Positions 53,401 through 63,959 of a stretch of DNA of 64,000 bases are shown one piece after another; within the stretch, counting starts at the first letter, position 1, and each line of letters begins with the position of its first letter. The position numbers were made by a program, and so were the translations under genes. The stretch spans positions 248,001 through 312,000 of the forward strand of contig NZ_WBSM01000001.1 of the NCBI RefSeq assembly GCF_009299505.1. The letters run 5' to 3'. Under the pieces are notes generated by a model. That model worked only from the letters and a program-made list of their open reading frames with translations. It was not told where the DNA came from and made no database searches. The stretch is from Bifidobacterium ramosum. Its GTDB lineage: Bacteria; Actinomycetota; Actinomycetes; Actinomycetales; Bifidobacteriaceae.

Positions 53401-54570
53401 TCACTTGCGCCCGTCCCGTGCTTTCACCGTGTCGGCGACCCGTTGCGCGAGCGCATCCCGAATCAGGTCGATGCGTGCCGGCGCCATCATGTTCGTCAGG
53501 GCCAGACGATGTGCCGTGTCGTCCGGCCAATCGCGCAGCGTGCCCAGATCGTACCGATCCCATGAGCGGACCAGTCCGAGCTGTCGACGCGCGGTCGGTG
53601 TGGTGCACGTGCTGTAGAACGGCTTCGTCCGATAGTCGCGATTGTCCACGCGCAGTTCGCCGCACCAGAGCGATGCGCCGGTGTCGAACAGCGGCGCCGG
53701 ACGCACCGCCAGCGTCTCCACGTCGCGAATCAGCCCGAAATTATTGTAATGACGATCGATGTTGCGCATCAGATAGTCGACGAGCAGCCAATCGTCGGTC
53801 GCGTCGGCGATGGCTCGAGCATCGCAGCCGAATCGTGTCGCCGTACGCTCCCACTGGTCGCGCATGCTCAGACGATTGTCCCGTTTGACCGATCCGAGCA
53901 ACTGCCATGCGGATACCAGTTCCTCGCGGTCGTCCAGCATGTCGTCGCAGGAGCATACCAGTCGATTGTCGTACTCGCCCAGCGAATATCGTACCTCCGC
54001 AATATCCAGCCGTTCCGCCAACCGGGAGGCGATGACCTCGTTGACCGGCTCCTGTCCGGTGCGACCGCCCTTGATCAGCGCCCGCACGCCATCCTGCGGC
54101 CGTATTGTCCAACGCTTCGGCAGGTCGCCGCCGGTGGAGGCGTCCGGCGCGTTGAAGCTCAGCTCGTGCGACGAGGAATACGTGGTGAGCAGCAGCTTGC
54201 CTAGATCCTCATCGAACTTGTTCGTGAAGAAGTTCACGTCATGCCAATGCAGATCGGCGTCGGCCGGCCTGACCCAGTACTGGTCGGACAGACTCAGACC
54301 GAGCGAACGATTAAGCAGCTCGACCGTGGAGCGGATGCCCATCGTATCCAATGCACGGTGGATGCCGTCACGTGTCGAAGGAATCGCGCGATGCCTCCAC
54401 CATGCGTCGATGCGCTTCGCATAGACCGCGTCCTTACCGTGCGTGACCAGTTCCAACGGCAGCCGGTCGTGATCCAGGATCGTGCCCGTGCCCGCCGCAT
54501 GGCCGGTCCGGCTGTCATAGTCGAACAGCAGCACCTCGTGGGTGCGGCACATGATCACGCGACGGTCCAT
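53401..54570 (-). CDS. HipA-like kinase without a HipB partner
   Basis: This 389-residue protein has a HipA C-terminal-type kinase core: an ATP Lys in RALIKGG, the catalytic loop NIDRHYNNFG and metal-binding FDTGASL. The HipA N-domain is replaced by about 170 other residues. A strong AAGGAGGTAGTC precedes the ATG at 54570. No HipB-like HTH gene lies on either side, so a toxin role is unproven; the target could be a protein or a small molecule. It diverges from the NrtR gene. Confidence 0.75.
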   Translation of the reverse strand: MDRRVIMCRTHEVLLFDYDSRTGHAAGTGTILDHDRLPLELVTHGKDAVYAKRIDAWWRHRAIPSTRDGIHRALDTMGIRSTVELLNRSLGLSLSDQYWVRPADADLHWHDVNFFTNKFDEDLGKLLLTTYSSSHELSFNAPDASTGGDLPKRWTIRPQDGVRALIKGGRTGQEPVNEVIASRLAERLDIAEVRYSLGEYDNRLVCSCDDMLDDREELVSAWQLLGSVKRDNRLSMRDQWERTATRFGCDARAIADATDDWLLVDYLMRNIDRHYNNFGLIRDVETLAVRPAPLFDTGASLWCGELRVDNRDYRTKPFYSTCTTPTARRQLGLVRSWDRYDLGTLRDWPDDTAHRLALTNMMAPARIDLIRDALAQRVADTVKARDGRK

Positions 54571-54711
54571 GACTACCTCCTTGCCTATGAGAGTACGCCA
54601 TGCCGTCCGATTTCGGTACGGCTCATGCCGGGGCCGTGCACCGGGCAACGGTACGATGGGTGGCGTGAGTCCGGCCGATGGACGGTCGGCGGGTTGCGTT
54701 CGAGGAGCGAC

Positions 54712-55551
54712 ATGGGATACGGCAATGTGAGCGAGCGGCGGATGCAGCCGCCGCAGGTGGGCGTGTCGGTGGTGATCCTGGCGTTGGGGCCGGGCGCGCC
54801 GTCGTCGGGCGGCGCCGGGCGCAGCCGGCTGTGGCTGCCGCTGGTGCGGCGTGTACGGCAGCCGTATCTGGGCGGTTGGGCGCTGCCGGGCGGCGGTCTG
54901 CGCGCCGATCTGTCGCTGGAGCGGTCGGCGTATCTGGCGCTCGAATCGACCACCGACCTGCACCCGAAGTATCTCGAGCAGCTGCACACGTTCGGTGGTC
55001 CCGACCGGTCGCGCGGCGGGCTGCCGATGGTGTCGGTCGTCTACTGGGCGCTGGTCGGGCGGGCGGAGACGCGCGACTTCGCCGAGGCTGACAACGTGCG
55101 CTGGTTCCCGGAGGACGATCTGCCGGCGATGGCGTTCGACCATCGCGAGATCGTGGGTCATGCGCTGCGCCGGCTGCGCGAACGCATCGAATACCCCGAT
55201 CTGGTGACGCGGCTCGTCGGCCCCGAGTTCACGTTGCGGCAGTTGCATGATGTGGTCGAGGCGGTGACGGGTGAGCCGGTCGATCTGGCGAACTTCCGGC
55301 GGCGCATGCTGGCGAGCGGCGAGCTTGAGGAGACGGGCGAGAAGATCCGCGAGGGACGGCAGCGGCCGGCCGCCGTGTACCGGTATGCGCCGGCGGCGGG
55401 GGAGCGGGGCACCCGTCCGTGGGGCGGCGTGATGCTGCCGGATGACGCCGGGGCGTCCGGGAACGCGACGGATGCGCCGGCGTCGTCGACGTTCGGCATG
55501 TCGGACGATGGTGCGATGGACGATGCGCTCGGTCCGCTGACGACGATCTGA
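54712..55551 (+). CDS. NrtR-type NUDIX-related transcriptional regulator
   Basis: This 279-residue protein joins a NUDIX-like domain (residues ~15-150; GGWALPGGGL is present but the catalytic REX2EE is lost) to a C-terminal winged helix (FTLRQLHDVVEAVTGEPVDL, NFRRRML). NrtR proteins sense ADP-ribose and repress NAD-biosynthesis genes. The start follows GAGGAGCGAC. The next gene is niaP, with a clear palindrome before it. A 40-residue disordered tail follows the winged helix. Confidence 0.88.
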   Translation: MGYGNVSERRMQPPQVGVSVVILALGPGAPSSGGAGRSRLWLPLVRRVRQPYLGGWALPGGGLRADLSLERSAYLALESTTDLHPKYLEQLHTFGGPDRSRGGLPMVSVVYWALVGRAETRDFAEADNVRWFPEDDLPAMAFDHREIVGHALRRLRERIEYPDLVTRLVGPEFTLRQLHDVVEAVTGEPVDLANFRRRMLASGELEETGEKIREGRQRPAAVYRYAPAAGERGTRPWGGVMLPDDAGASGNATDAPASSTFGMSDDGAMDDALGPLTTI

Positions 55552-55609
55552 CCGTTCGTCGGTGCCGGCGACGTGTCGGGACATGTCGGTTCCGATCGTT
55601 ATGCGGAAT

Positions 55610-55634
55610 ACTTATAGTCAGTTTGACTATAAGT
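55610..55634. promoter_or_regulatory. Palindromic operator before niaP (probable NrtR site)
   Basis: ACTTATAGTCA and TGACTATAAGT, perfect 11-bp arms with three bases between. A TTGACT (55623-55628) inside it could be the -35 box of niaP. Confidence 0.7.
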
Positions 55635-55697
55635 GATGGTAGGGTAGCTCCTCGTGTGCGGAAACGTAACGTTTCCGCCAGTCAGAGAGGAAATCCC

Positions 55698-57065
55698 ATG
55701 GCACAGGCCACGCAGGCGCCCGCCGCATCGCCGGCGAACGCGCAACCACTCACCCGCAACGAACGGCTCGACCGACTGCCGTTCAACAAGGCGCACCGCA
55801 AACTCCTCGTCGCGTCCGGCATCGGCTGGGCGTTCGACGCGATGGACGTCGGCCTCGTCTCCTTCGTCGTCGCCGCCATCGCGGCCGACCCGCACTTCAA
55901 TCTCACCCCGACCGAGAAATCGTGGGTGCTGTCCATCGGCTTCGTAGGCATGGCCGTCGGCGCGGCACTCGGCGGCTTCATCGCCGACCGTGTCGGCCGC
56001 AAGACCGTCTTCACCGCCACGCTGATCATCTTCGGCATCGCCAACGGCTTCATGGCGCTGTCGTGGTCGCTCGGCATGCTGCTTGGCGCGCGCCTCGTGA
56101 TCGGCCTTGGCCTCGGCGCGGAACTGCCCGTCGCCTCCACGCTGGTGTCGGAGTTCTCGCCGACCAAACAGCGCGGCCGCATGACCGTCCTGCTCGAATC
56201 GTTCTGGGCCGTCGGCTGGATCGTCGCCGCGATGATCGGCTACTTCGTGATCCCGAACACCGGTGACTGGGGCTGGCGCTGGGCGCTGGCGATCGGCGCG
56301 CTGCCGCTGCTTTACGCGATCGTCACGCGCATCCACATCCCCGAATCCGTGCGTTTCCTCGAAGCCAAGGGCCGCGAGGACGAGGCCGAGCAGGCCGTGC
56401 GCTACTTCGAGGACGCCGGCGGCGTCGCACCCGTCGCCTCGCCGAAGGGCCGGCCGCTGCCGAAGATCAGGACCCGCGAACTGTTCGGCTCCAAGTACAT
56501 CGCACGCACCGCGGCGATCTGGGCCACCTGGTTCTTCGTCAACTTCTCGTACTACGGCGCGTTCACGTGGATGCCGTCGCTGCTCGCCGACCAGTTCGGC
56601 TCGCTCACCAAGTCGTTCGGCTACACGCTGGCGATCTCCATCGCGCAGCTGCCCGGTTACTTCCTCGCCGCATGGCTCGTCGAGATCTGGGGACGCCGCA
56701 AGACGCTGAGCATCTTCCTCGCCGTGTCCGCCGTGGCCGCATTCGCCTTCTCGCAGGCCGGTTCCGTCGCGCTCGTGCTCGTGTTCGGCATGCTGCTGTC
56801 CGCGTCCAACCTCGGTGCGTGGGGTGTGTTGTACGCGGTGACGCCGGAGATCTACCCGACCCGTCTGCGCGGTGCGGCCGCCGGTGCGGCCGCCGCATGC
56901 GGACGCGTCGCCGCGATCATCGCGCCGCTGCTTATGCCGTGGTTCCTCGCGCTGTCCGGCGGCAACAAGGCGGTCGCGTTCATCATCTTCGCGGTCGCGT
57001 TCGTCGTCGCCTGCGCCGCCGCGCTGTGCCTGCCCGAACGCAAGGGCCTCGACCTCGAGGATTGA
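55698..57065 (+). CDS. niaP: MFS transporter, probable niacin importer NiaP
   Basis: This 455-residue protein has 12 membrane segments of the sugar-porter-like MFS group, with GWAFDAMDVGLVSFV in segment 1, the A-loop GGFIADRVGRKTVF and PESVRFLEAKGR after segment 6, which resemble NiaP nicotinate importers. An NrtR gene and operator directly upstream support niacin import. The start follows AGAGAGGAAATCCC. Confidence 0.82.
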   Translation: MAQATQAPAASPANAQPLTRNERLDRLPFNKAHRKLLVASGIGWAFDAMDVGLVSFVVAAIAADPHFNLTPTEKSWVLSIGFVGMAVGAALGGFIADRVGRKTVFTATLIIFGIANGFMALSWSLGMLLGARLVIGLGLGAELPVASTLVSEFSPTKQRGRMTVLLESFWAVGWIVAAMIGYFVIPNTGDWGWRWALAIGALPLLYAIVTRIHIPESVRFLEAKGREDEAEQAVRYFEDAGGVAPVASPKGRPLPKIRTRELFGSKYIARTAAIWATWFFVNFSYYGAFTWMPSLLADQFGSLTKSFGYTLAISIAQLPGYFLAAWLVEIWGRRKTLSIFLAVSAVAAFAFSQAGSVALVLVFGMLLSASNLGAWGVLYAVTPEIYPTRLRGAAAGAAAACGRVAAIIAPLLMPWFLALSGGNKAVAFIIFAVAFVVACAAALCLPERKGLDLED

Positions 57066-57123
57066 CCCCGTGCGGCCCGTCTCGGTGCCGCATGCTTCGC
57101 GTTCAACGGGCATGATCCTGATT

Positions 57124-57181
57124 CCTTCAACGGACATACAGCCGAAACCCCATGTGGAATCGGCCGTATGTCCGTTGAAGG
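57124..57181. repeat. GGACATACAGCC palindrome, copy 3
   Basis: 22-bp arms with one mismatch (57124-57145 and 57160-57181), core AACGGACATACAGCCGA. Lies just after niaP. Confidence 0.85.
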
Positions 57182-57228
57182 TTGTGGAGTCTGCGGGATG
57201 GTACGGGATCGGTGCCGATTCTCTTTCC

Positions 57229-57276
57229 AACGGACATACAGCCGTAACCGGTACCCGAATCGGCTGGTTGTCCGTT
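57229..57276. repeat. GGACATACAGCC palindrome, copy 4 (degenerate)
   Basis: AACGGACATACAGCCG at 57229 faces CGGCTGGTTGTCCGTT at 57261, with two mismatches. Copies 3 and 4 form a pair, like copies 1 and 2. The rest of the 400-bp gap before typA is GT-rich and shows nothing I can name. Confidence 0.75.
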
Positions 57277-57466
57277 CCGTTGGGGAGGGGTTGTGGGGTC
57301 GTGGGGTCGTGGCGTCGCGAGCGTCGTGCCCGTTGGGGGGAATGCTGCCGTCGCAGCGTATGGGTATGCTTATGCCGGTTTGTGTGTGAATGCAGGTAGA
57401 ACCAACTAACTGAACGTACCGAAGAATTACGCAAGCAACGACAATCGATATTAAGAGAGGTTTTCG

Positions 57467-59395
<1,929 letters not shown>

Positions 59396-59400
59396 GCTCA

Positions 59401-60585
59401 ATGAGCTCTTGCGGAGCTACTCACGCTGCTGATCATCATGCAACGGCCGGTGCTGCCCATTCTGGCGGCACCGGCCGTGTGCCCGCGCTGGACGGCCTGC
59501 GTGGCATAGCCTGCCTGGTGGTGTTGTGCTACCACCTGGCCATGATGTTCACCCTGTGGGGCGCCGACGCCCCGTATGGCCTCATCCCCGGCCCCGCGTC
59601 GGTCATGGTGTTCTTCGCCCTGTCCGGCGTGGTGCTGTCGCTCGCCCCGTTCGCCAAGTTGCGTGCCGGGCAGGCGTATGACTGGCTGCGCTATTATCCG
59701 CGCCGCGTCGTGCGCCTTGCCGTTCCCACGTTCGTGGCGATCGCAATGGGCATCGGCAGCGGATTCGTGGCATGGCGTCTCGGCTCGCAGTCGCGTTCCG
59801 CGCAATCCGTCGATTTCAGCGGCGGACCGGCGCGCATCCTGCATGACGTGCTCATGCAGTTCGATCTGATCTTCAACATCTCGGACGGCGTGTCCACACT
59901 GTCGGGTGGTCCGCTGCTGCGCGCGGATTCGCCGGTCTGGTCGATGACCTGGGAGATGTTCTTCAGCCTCACCCTGCCGTTGGCCGTCTATTGCGTGGCG
60001 CGCACACGCAGGGATCTAGGGCTGGCGGTGGCGTTGGTCGCGGCGATCTGGTGCTCGCACGTATCCGGCTACTTCCCGCTGCGCCTGTGCCTCATGTTCT
60101 GGCTGGGCGTGCTGCTGGCGAAGCGGGCGGATCGCATCGCCGCGGTCAGGGTGTCCACGCCCGTCGAAGTCGTCGCGTTCGTCGCTGCCGTCGGATGCAT
60201 CGAACTGCCGGAGTTCTGGCGCACGTTCGTCGACTCGCAGGCTCCGGTATTGCTGACGGCGACATGGTCGACGCTGATGAACGTCGCCTGCGCGGCGCTC
60301 GTCGCGCTGACGATGGCCGACGGCCTGCTGCGCCGTCTGCTCAGCACTCGGCCGATGCGGTTCCTCGGCCGCATCTCGTTCAGCCTGTATCTGACCCATG
60401 CGATCCTCTTTGGTGGATTCGCCGTAGTGCTGCCGCGGATCGGCCTCGGCAACGTCTGGGCGCAATCGTTGATCGCGCTCGTGGTGGCATTCGCGTTCGC
60501 CTGGCTGTTCTATGTCGCAGTGGAGCGGCCGAGCATGCGGTGGTCGCACGACATCGGCCACGCCGAACTGCATCTCGAACCGTGA
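59401..60585 (+). CDS. Acyltransferase 3 family membrane protein
   Basis: This 394-residue membrane O-acyltransferase of the OafA type has about ten segments. The family opening PALDGLRGIACLVVLCYHLA with the catalytic His and the FFALSGVVLS segment are clear. It could acylate EPS or cell-wall glycans. The ATG lies 5 bp after typA with no visible binding site, suggesting coupled translation; a start further upstream inside typA is possible. Confidence 0.85.
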   Translation: MSSCGATHAADHHATAGAAHSGGTGRVPALDGLRGIACLVVLCYHLAMMFTLWGADAPYGLIPGPASVMVFFALSGVVLSLAPFAKLRAGQAYDWLRYYPRRVVRLAVPTFVAIAMGIGSGFVAWRLGSQSRSAQSVDFSGGPARILHDVLMQFDLIFNISDGVSTLSGGPLLRADSPVWSMTWEMFFSLTLPLAVYCVARTRRDLGLAVALVAAIWCSHVSGYFPLRLCLMFWLGVLLAKRADRIAAVRVSTPVEVVAFVAAVGCIELPEFWRTFVDSQAPVLLTATWSTLMNVACAALVALTMADGLLRRLLSTRPMRFLGRISFSLYLTHAILFGGFAVVLPRIGLGNVWAQSLIALVVAFAFAWLFYVAVERPSMRWSHDIGHAELHLEP

Positions 60586-60668
60586 CGTCCGCCGATCGCC
60601 GACCATCGTCGGCATCGGCACGCGATCCCGTATTCGGTCGATCGCCGCGCGAACGGCTCCCCGGCACC

Positions 60669-60674
60669 TATACT
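60669..60674 (+). promoter_or_regulatory. -10 box of a leaderless transcript
   Basis: TATACT, then seven bases, then the ATG of the small membrane protein gene. Confidence 0.5.
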
Positions 60675-60681
60675 AAGGCGC

Positions 60682-61260
60682 ATGACTTCACGAAGCCCGC
60701 ATAACGTACGCAGCGACAACGAACTGCTGCCATGGTCGCATCGGCAAGGCTATCCGATGCGTGTGCTCGTCACCCTGCTCGCCGGCGTCGGCGCGGCGGT
60801 CATTGGCACGTTCGCGCATCGCATGGGCGCGTCGATGAACATCCCGTACGGGCTGGTGTTGGCGTTCGTGATCGTCGGACTGTCGACGTGGTGCGCGCGA
60901 TCGCGGTGCGGCGTGACCGGCGTCGCGTTTCATCTCATCGCCTCCGGGGCGACCGCGTGGATGATCGCCGCGGCCAGCACCGGCGACGCGCTCGCCCCGA
61001 TCGGATTCAGCGGCGACCTGCCGTATTTCAGCCAGAAGGCTGGCTATCTGTGGCTGCTCGGTATGATCGTCGTGCAGATGGCGTTCCTGTTCATGCCGCC
61101 GTCATGGTTCGTGATCGATACCCGTACGTCACATGCCGCCGCCGATATGCCGTCTGCGGACGATGCGCCGGCTGCGGACGATGTCTCGGTTTCCGGCGAG
61201 CCGGTGACTGACGACTCGGCGACCGACAACTTGATCGGCGATCCGCAACAGGCACGGTGA
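60682..61260 (+). CDS. Small membrane protein of unknown function
   Basis: This 192-residue protein has four predicted membrane segments (about 26-45, 53-70, 76-97 and 112-135) and an Asp/Ala-rich cytoplasmic-looking tail. The plan resembles small actinobacterial proteins of the DUF6113 kind, but the match is weak. It appears leaderless and precedes pheA by 4 bp, so it may head a pheA-tyrA transcript. Confidence 0.7.
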   Translation: MTSRSPHNVRSDNELLPWSHRQGYPMRVLVTLLAGVGAAVIGTFAHRMGASMNIPYGLVLAFVIVGLSTWCARSRCGVTGVAFHLIASGATAWMIAAASTGDALAPIGFSGDLPYFSQKAGYLWLLGMIVVQMAFLFMPPSWFVIDTRTSHAAADMPSADDAPAADDVSVSGEPVTDDSATDNLIGDPQQAR

Positions 61261-61264
61261 TCGC

Positions 61265-62302
61265 ATGCGAATCCTGCATTATCTCGGACCCGAAGGCACT
61301 TTCACCCATCAGGCGGCGATGAACGCCGCCGACGCGCTGCGTGCGCTTGCGACGGACGGCGTCACGCTCGCCGCCGAACCGGATGTGACCGCGATCCTCG
61401 ACGCCGTGCAGACCGACGGCGACTGGGGTGTCATCGCATGGGAGAACAACATCGAAGGCTACGTCGTGCCGAATCTCGACGCGCTTATCGACGCGCGCAA
61501 CGTGGCCGCGTTCGCCCGCGTCGGCGTGGACGTGTCGTTCGATGCGTTCGTGAAGACCGGCGATGCGACCGGCCGCGCCGCCGACGACCGTATTGCCGAC
61601 GATCGTGCCGCCGACGAACTGATCGAGGACTGCACGACGATCACCGCACATCCCCACGGACTCGCGCAATGCAAACGATTCGCCGCCGCCCATCATCTCA
61701 AAGCCGTGCCGGCAGCGTCGAACGGCGCCGGCTGCCGCGACCTCACACCCGGACAGGTCGCGCTTGGCCCGTCCATCTGCGGCGAACTGTACGGGCTGAC
61801 CCGCGTCGCCACGTCGGTCGAGGACTATCCGGGCGCGCACACCGAATTTCTGGTGCTCGCGCCACGCGACGACGTCGCTGGACTGCTGGCGCAGCTGTGT
61901 GACGCCGACACGGCCGAATTCGAATCCGTCGTCGCGTTCATCCCGCTGTACACCGGGCCGGGCGTGCTCGCGAACCTGCTCGACGTGCTGCGCGACGCGG
62001 GCCTGAACATGACTAGCTTCATCTCCCGCCCGATCAAGGGCCGCGACGGCACGTACAGCTTCATCGCGACGATGGATGCCGCGCCTTGGCAGGAGCATTT
62101 CCGCTCTGTGCTCACCGAGGTCGCCGAACATGGTGACTGGGTGAAAACGTTGGCCGTCTACCCGCGCCGTGAACGGCCCAGCCCGCCCGTCTACGCATGG
62201 TCGCTGCCCAACGGGGGCGTGCGGTTGGATTCCGGCAATGTGACCGGAACGGACAATGCGTGGCAGGACGACGATGCGACACGAAAGGAGCTGCTGTGGT
62301 AG
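61265..62302 (+). CDS. pheA: Prephenate dehydratase
   Basis: This 345-residue enzyme makes phenylpyruvate for phenylalanine. The catalytic domain begins YLGPEGTFTHQAA, includes ENNIEGYV (often ENSxEG) and AHPHGLAQCKRF, and ends near residue 210. An ACT domain follows with the ESRP-like SFISRPIKGRDGTYSF, used for feedback control by phenylalanine. It overlaps tyrA by seven bases. Confidence 0.92.
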   Translation: MRILHYLGPEGTFTHQAAMNAADALRALATDGVTLAAEPDVTAILDAVQTDGDWGVIAWENNIEGYVVPNLDALIDARNVAAFARVGVDVSFDAFVKTGDATGRAADDRIADDRAADELIEDCTTITAHPHGLAQCKRFAAAHHLKAVPAASNGAGCRDLTPGQVALGPSICGELYGLTRVATSVEDYPGAHTEFLVLAPRDDVAGLLAQLCDADTAEFESVVAFIPLYTGPGVLANLLDVLRDAGLNMTSFISRPIKGRDGTYSFIATMDAAPWQEHFRSVLTEVAEHGDWVKTLAVYPRRERPSPPVYAWSLPNGGVRLDSGNVTGTDNAWQDDDATRKELLW

Positions 62303-63384
62303 CCGGGAACGACAACGTACGCAACGGTGATGTTCGTGCAGACGCTAGGAATAGGCATGACGGCACTGATCCGGCTGACCTGAACGGCATGATCGTCGGC
62401 ATCGTCGGGCTGGGATTGATCGGCGGATCGCTTGCACGCCGGCTGGTGGCGCGCGGCGTACGCACGATCGCATGGAACCATCGTGACCATCCGTACGCGC
62501 AGGCCGAAGCCGATGGCATCCGCTGCGTGCCGACGTTGGCTGATCTGGCCGCCGCCAAGCCGCGCGTCATCGTCCTGTGCAACCCGCTCAAGGCCATGCC
62601 GTCGATCCTCGCCGGCCTGAAGCCGGTGCTCGACCCGGCCGCGACCACGCTCACCGACGTGGGCAGCGTCAAGGGCATGGTCCGCGAGCAGGTCAATGCG
62701 GCCGGACTGGGGGAGTGTTACGTCGGCGCGCATCCGATGGCCGGCAACGAACTGTCCGGATGGCAGGCCGCCGACCCGGCGCTGTACGACGACGCACTGT
62801 GGGCGGTCACCGTGCGCGACGACACGGCGTACGATCGATTCCTCACGGTAATGCGGCTGATCGTCGACGGCGTCGGCAATCGCGTCATCGTCCTGAATGA
62901 CACGGTGCACGATCAGGCCGCCGCGCTGATCTCGCACATGCCGCACGTCGTCGCCACGGCACTGATCAACCAGCTCACCGCCGACGTCAATCGGAATGTC
63001 GCCGCCGCACTGGCCGCCGGATCATGGCGTGACATGACGCGCGTCGCCCTGACCGACCCCGACCGCACGCGGGCGATGGTCGATGAGGACGCCGCGAACG
63101 TGGAAGCGTTGCTGCGGTCGATGGCCGGGACACTCACGGCCGTGGCCGATGCGCTGCACGACGGGGACGACGGCGCGCTCGCCCGCTTCTTCGCGGACGG
63201 TCAGCCGTTCCGGAACTACAAGGAGGCGCAGCGGACGGCAATCGCCGACTACGCCGAACACAACGTGCCGTTCGACCCGGCGCATTGGCAGGCCGACCTG
63301 CTGGCGTCGGCACGGCGTGGCGAGCACATCGTCGGATTCGCCGGCGACCACGCCGTGCGCGTGCAGGTGCGCTCCGCGATATAG
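62296..63384 (+). CDS. tyrA: Prephenate dehydrogenase
   Basis: This 362-residue NAD(P)-dependent enzyme makes 4-hydroxyphenylpyruvate for tyrosine. The Rossmann motif GIVGLGLIGGSLA follows a variable head of about 30 residues; DVGSVKG and GAHPMAGNELSGW are the active-site segments. I chose GTG 62296 because AAAGGAG lies five bases upstream. No ACT domain is present. Confidence 0.92.
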   Translation: MVAGNDNVRNGDVRADARNRHDGTDPADLNGMIVGIVGLGLIGGSLARRLVARGVRTIAWNHRDHPYAQAEADGIRCVPTLADLAAAKPRVIVLCNPLKAMPSILAGLKPVLDPAATTLTDVGSVKGMVREQVNAAGLGECYVGAHPMAGNELSGWQAADPALYDDALWAVTVRDDTAYDRFLTVMRLIVDGVGNRVIVLNDTVHDQAAALISHMPHVVATALINQLTADVNRNVAAALAAGSWRDMTRVALTDPDRTRAMVDEDAANVEALLRSMAGTLTAVADALHDGDDGALARFFADGQPFRNYKEAQRTAIADYAEHNVPFDPAHWQADLLASARRGEHIVGFAGDHAVRVQVRSAI

Positions 63385-63433
63385 GCACCGCGCGGCCCCC
63401 GCCGCCCGCTCACGCCTTGCTTGCCGCCGTTGA

Positions 63434-63685
63434 CTACGGACGAGTGAAGTGGCGTTCGGGAACGGGCTTCAACGTGATGATCGACTCGGCGTCGATGCTC
63501 ACCCGCTGCGCCGGCCGTGAGCCATTGGCCGCCGCGTCTCGTGACAGCTCCAGCAGATGCCCGTCCCACGAAAGCACGTGGCCCACGTAATCGCGGTATT
63601 TCATGCGATGATCGACCGGATCGACGCCTTCCGACACGCGCACGACAATGCGGGCGTGCGCGGGAATCTCATTGGGAATCGGCAT
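63434..63685 (-). CDS. Small conserved protein (DUF6725-like)
   Basis: This 83-residue protein (MPIPNEIPAHARIVVRVSEG, then DHRMKYRDYVGHVLSW and ISIDAES-like VSIDAESIITLKPVP) is probably a small beta-barrel. I believe it matches a bifidobacterial family annotated DUF6725; function unknown. A strong AAGGAGG precedes the start at 63685. It is convergent with tyrA. Confidence 0.75.
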   Translation of the reverse strand: MPIPNEIPAHARIVVRVSEGVDPVDHRMKYRDYVGHVLSWDGHLLELSRDAAANGSRPAQRVSIDAESIITLKPVPERHFTRP

Positions 63686-63786
63686 GACGGCCTCCTTCGG
63701 CGATAGCGTATCCCTTCATCGTAGCGCGTGACGCGGTTCCGTGGGTCGTGACGGGTGCGTCCGCACGGTTCGGACACACGCCCGAG

Positions 63787-63959
63787 CGACCGTAACTCAA
63801 CATCATCCGCACCTTCCTGTTGAGTTACGGTCGTTCAGCAGGCCCGAAACGACCGTAACTCAACAGGAAAAGCGCCATCGCATTGAGCTACGGTCGTTTC
63901 GGAGGTCCAAAAAGGCCGTAACTCAACAACAACGGACGGTTCCTGTTGAGTTACGGCCT
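63787..63959. repeat. Three tandem CCGTAACTCAACA palindromes
   Basis: Units at 63787-63833, 63846-63900 and 63913-63959. Arms are CGACCGTAACTCAACA, GAAACGACCGTAACTCAA and AGGCCGTAACTCAACA, each facing its complement (unit 2 with one mismatch). Loops differ. The remaining end of the window, 63686-64000, shows nothing else. Confidence 0.88.

Noticed and set aside
53401-54570. HipA-HipB toxin-antitoxin module
   Set aside because: No HipB-like HTH gene is adjacent and the HipA N-terminal domain is not present, so only the kinase call is made.
63787-63959. Tandem repeats as a possible CRISPR array
   Set aside because: Each unit is itself palindromic, the units differ in length and outer arm sequence, there are only three, and no cas gene is present.
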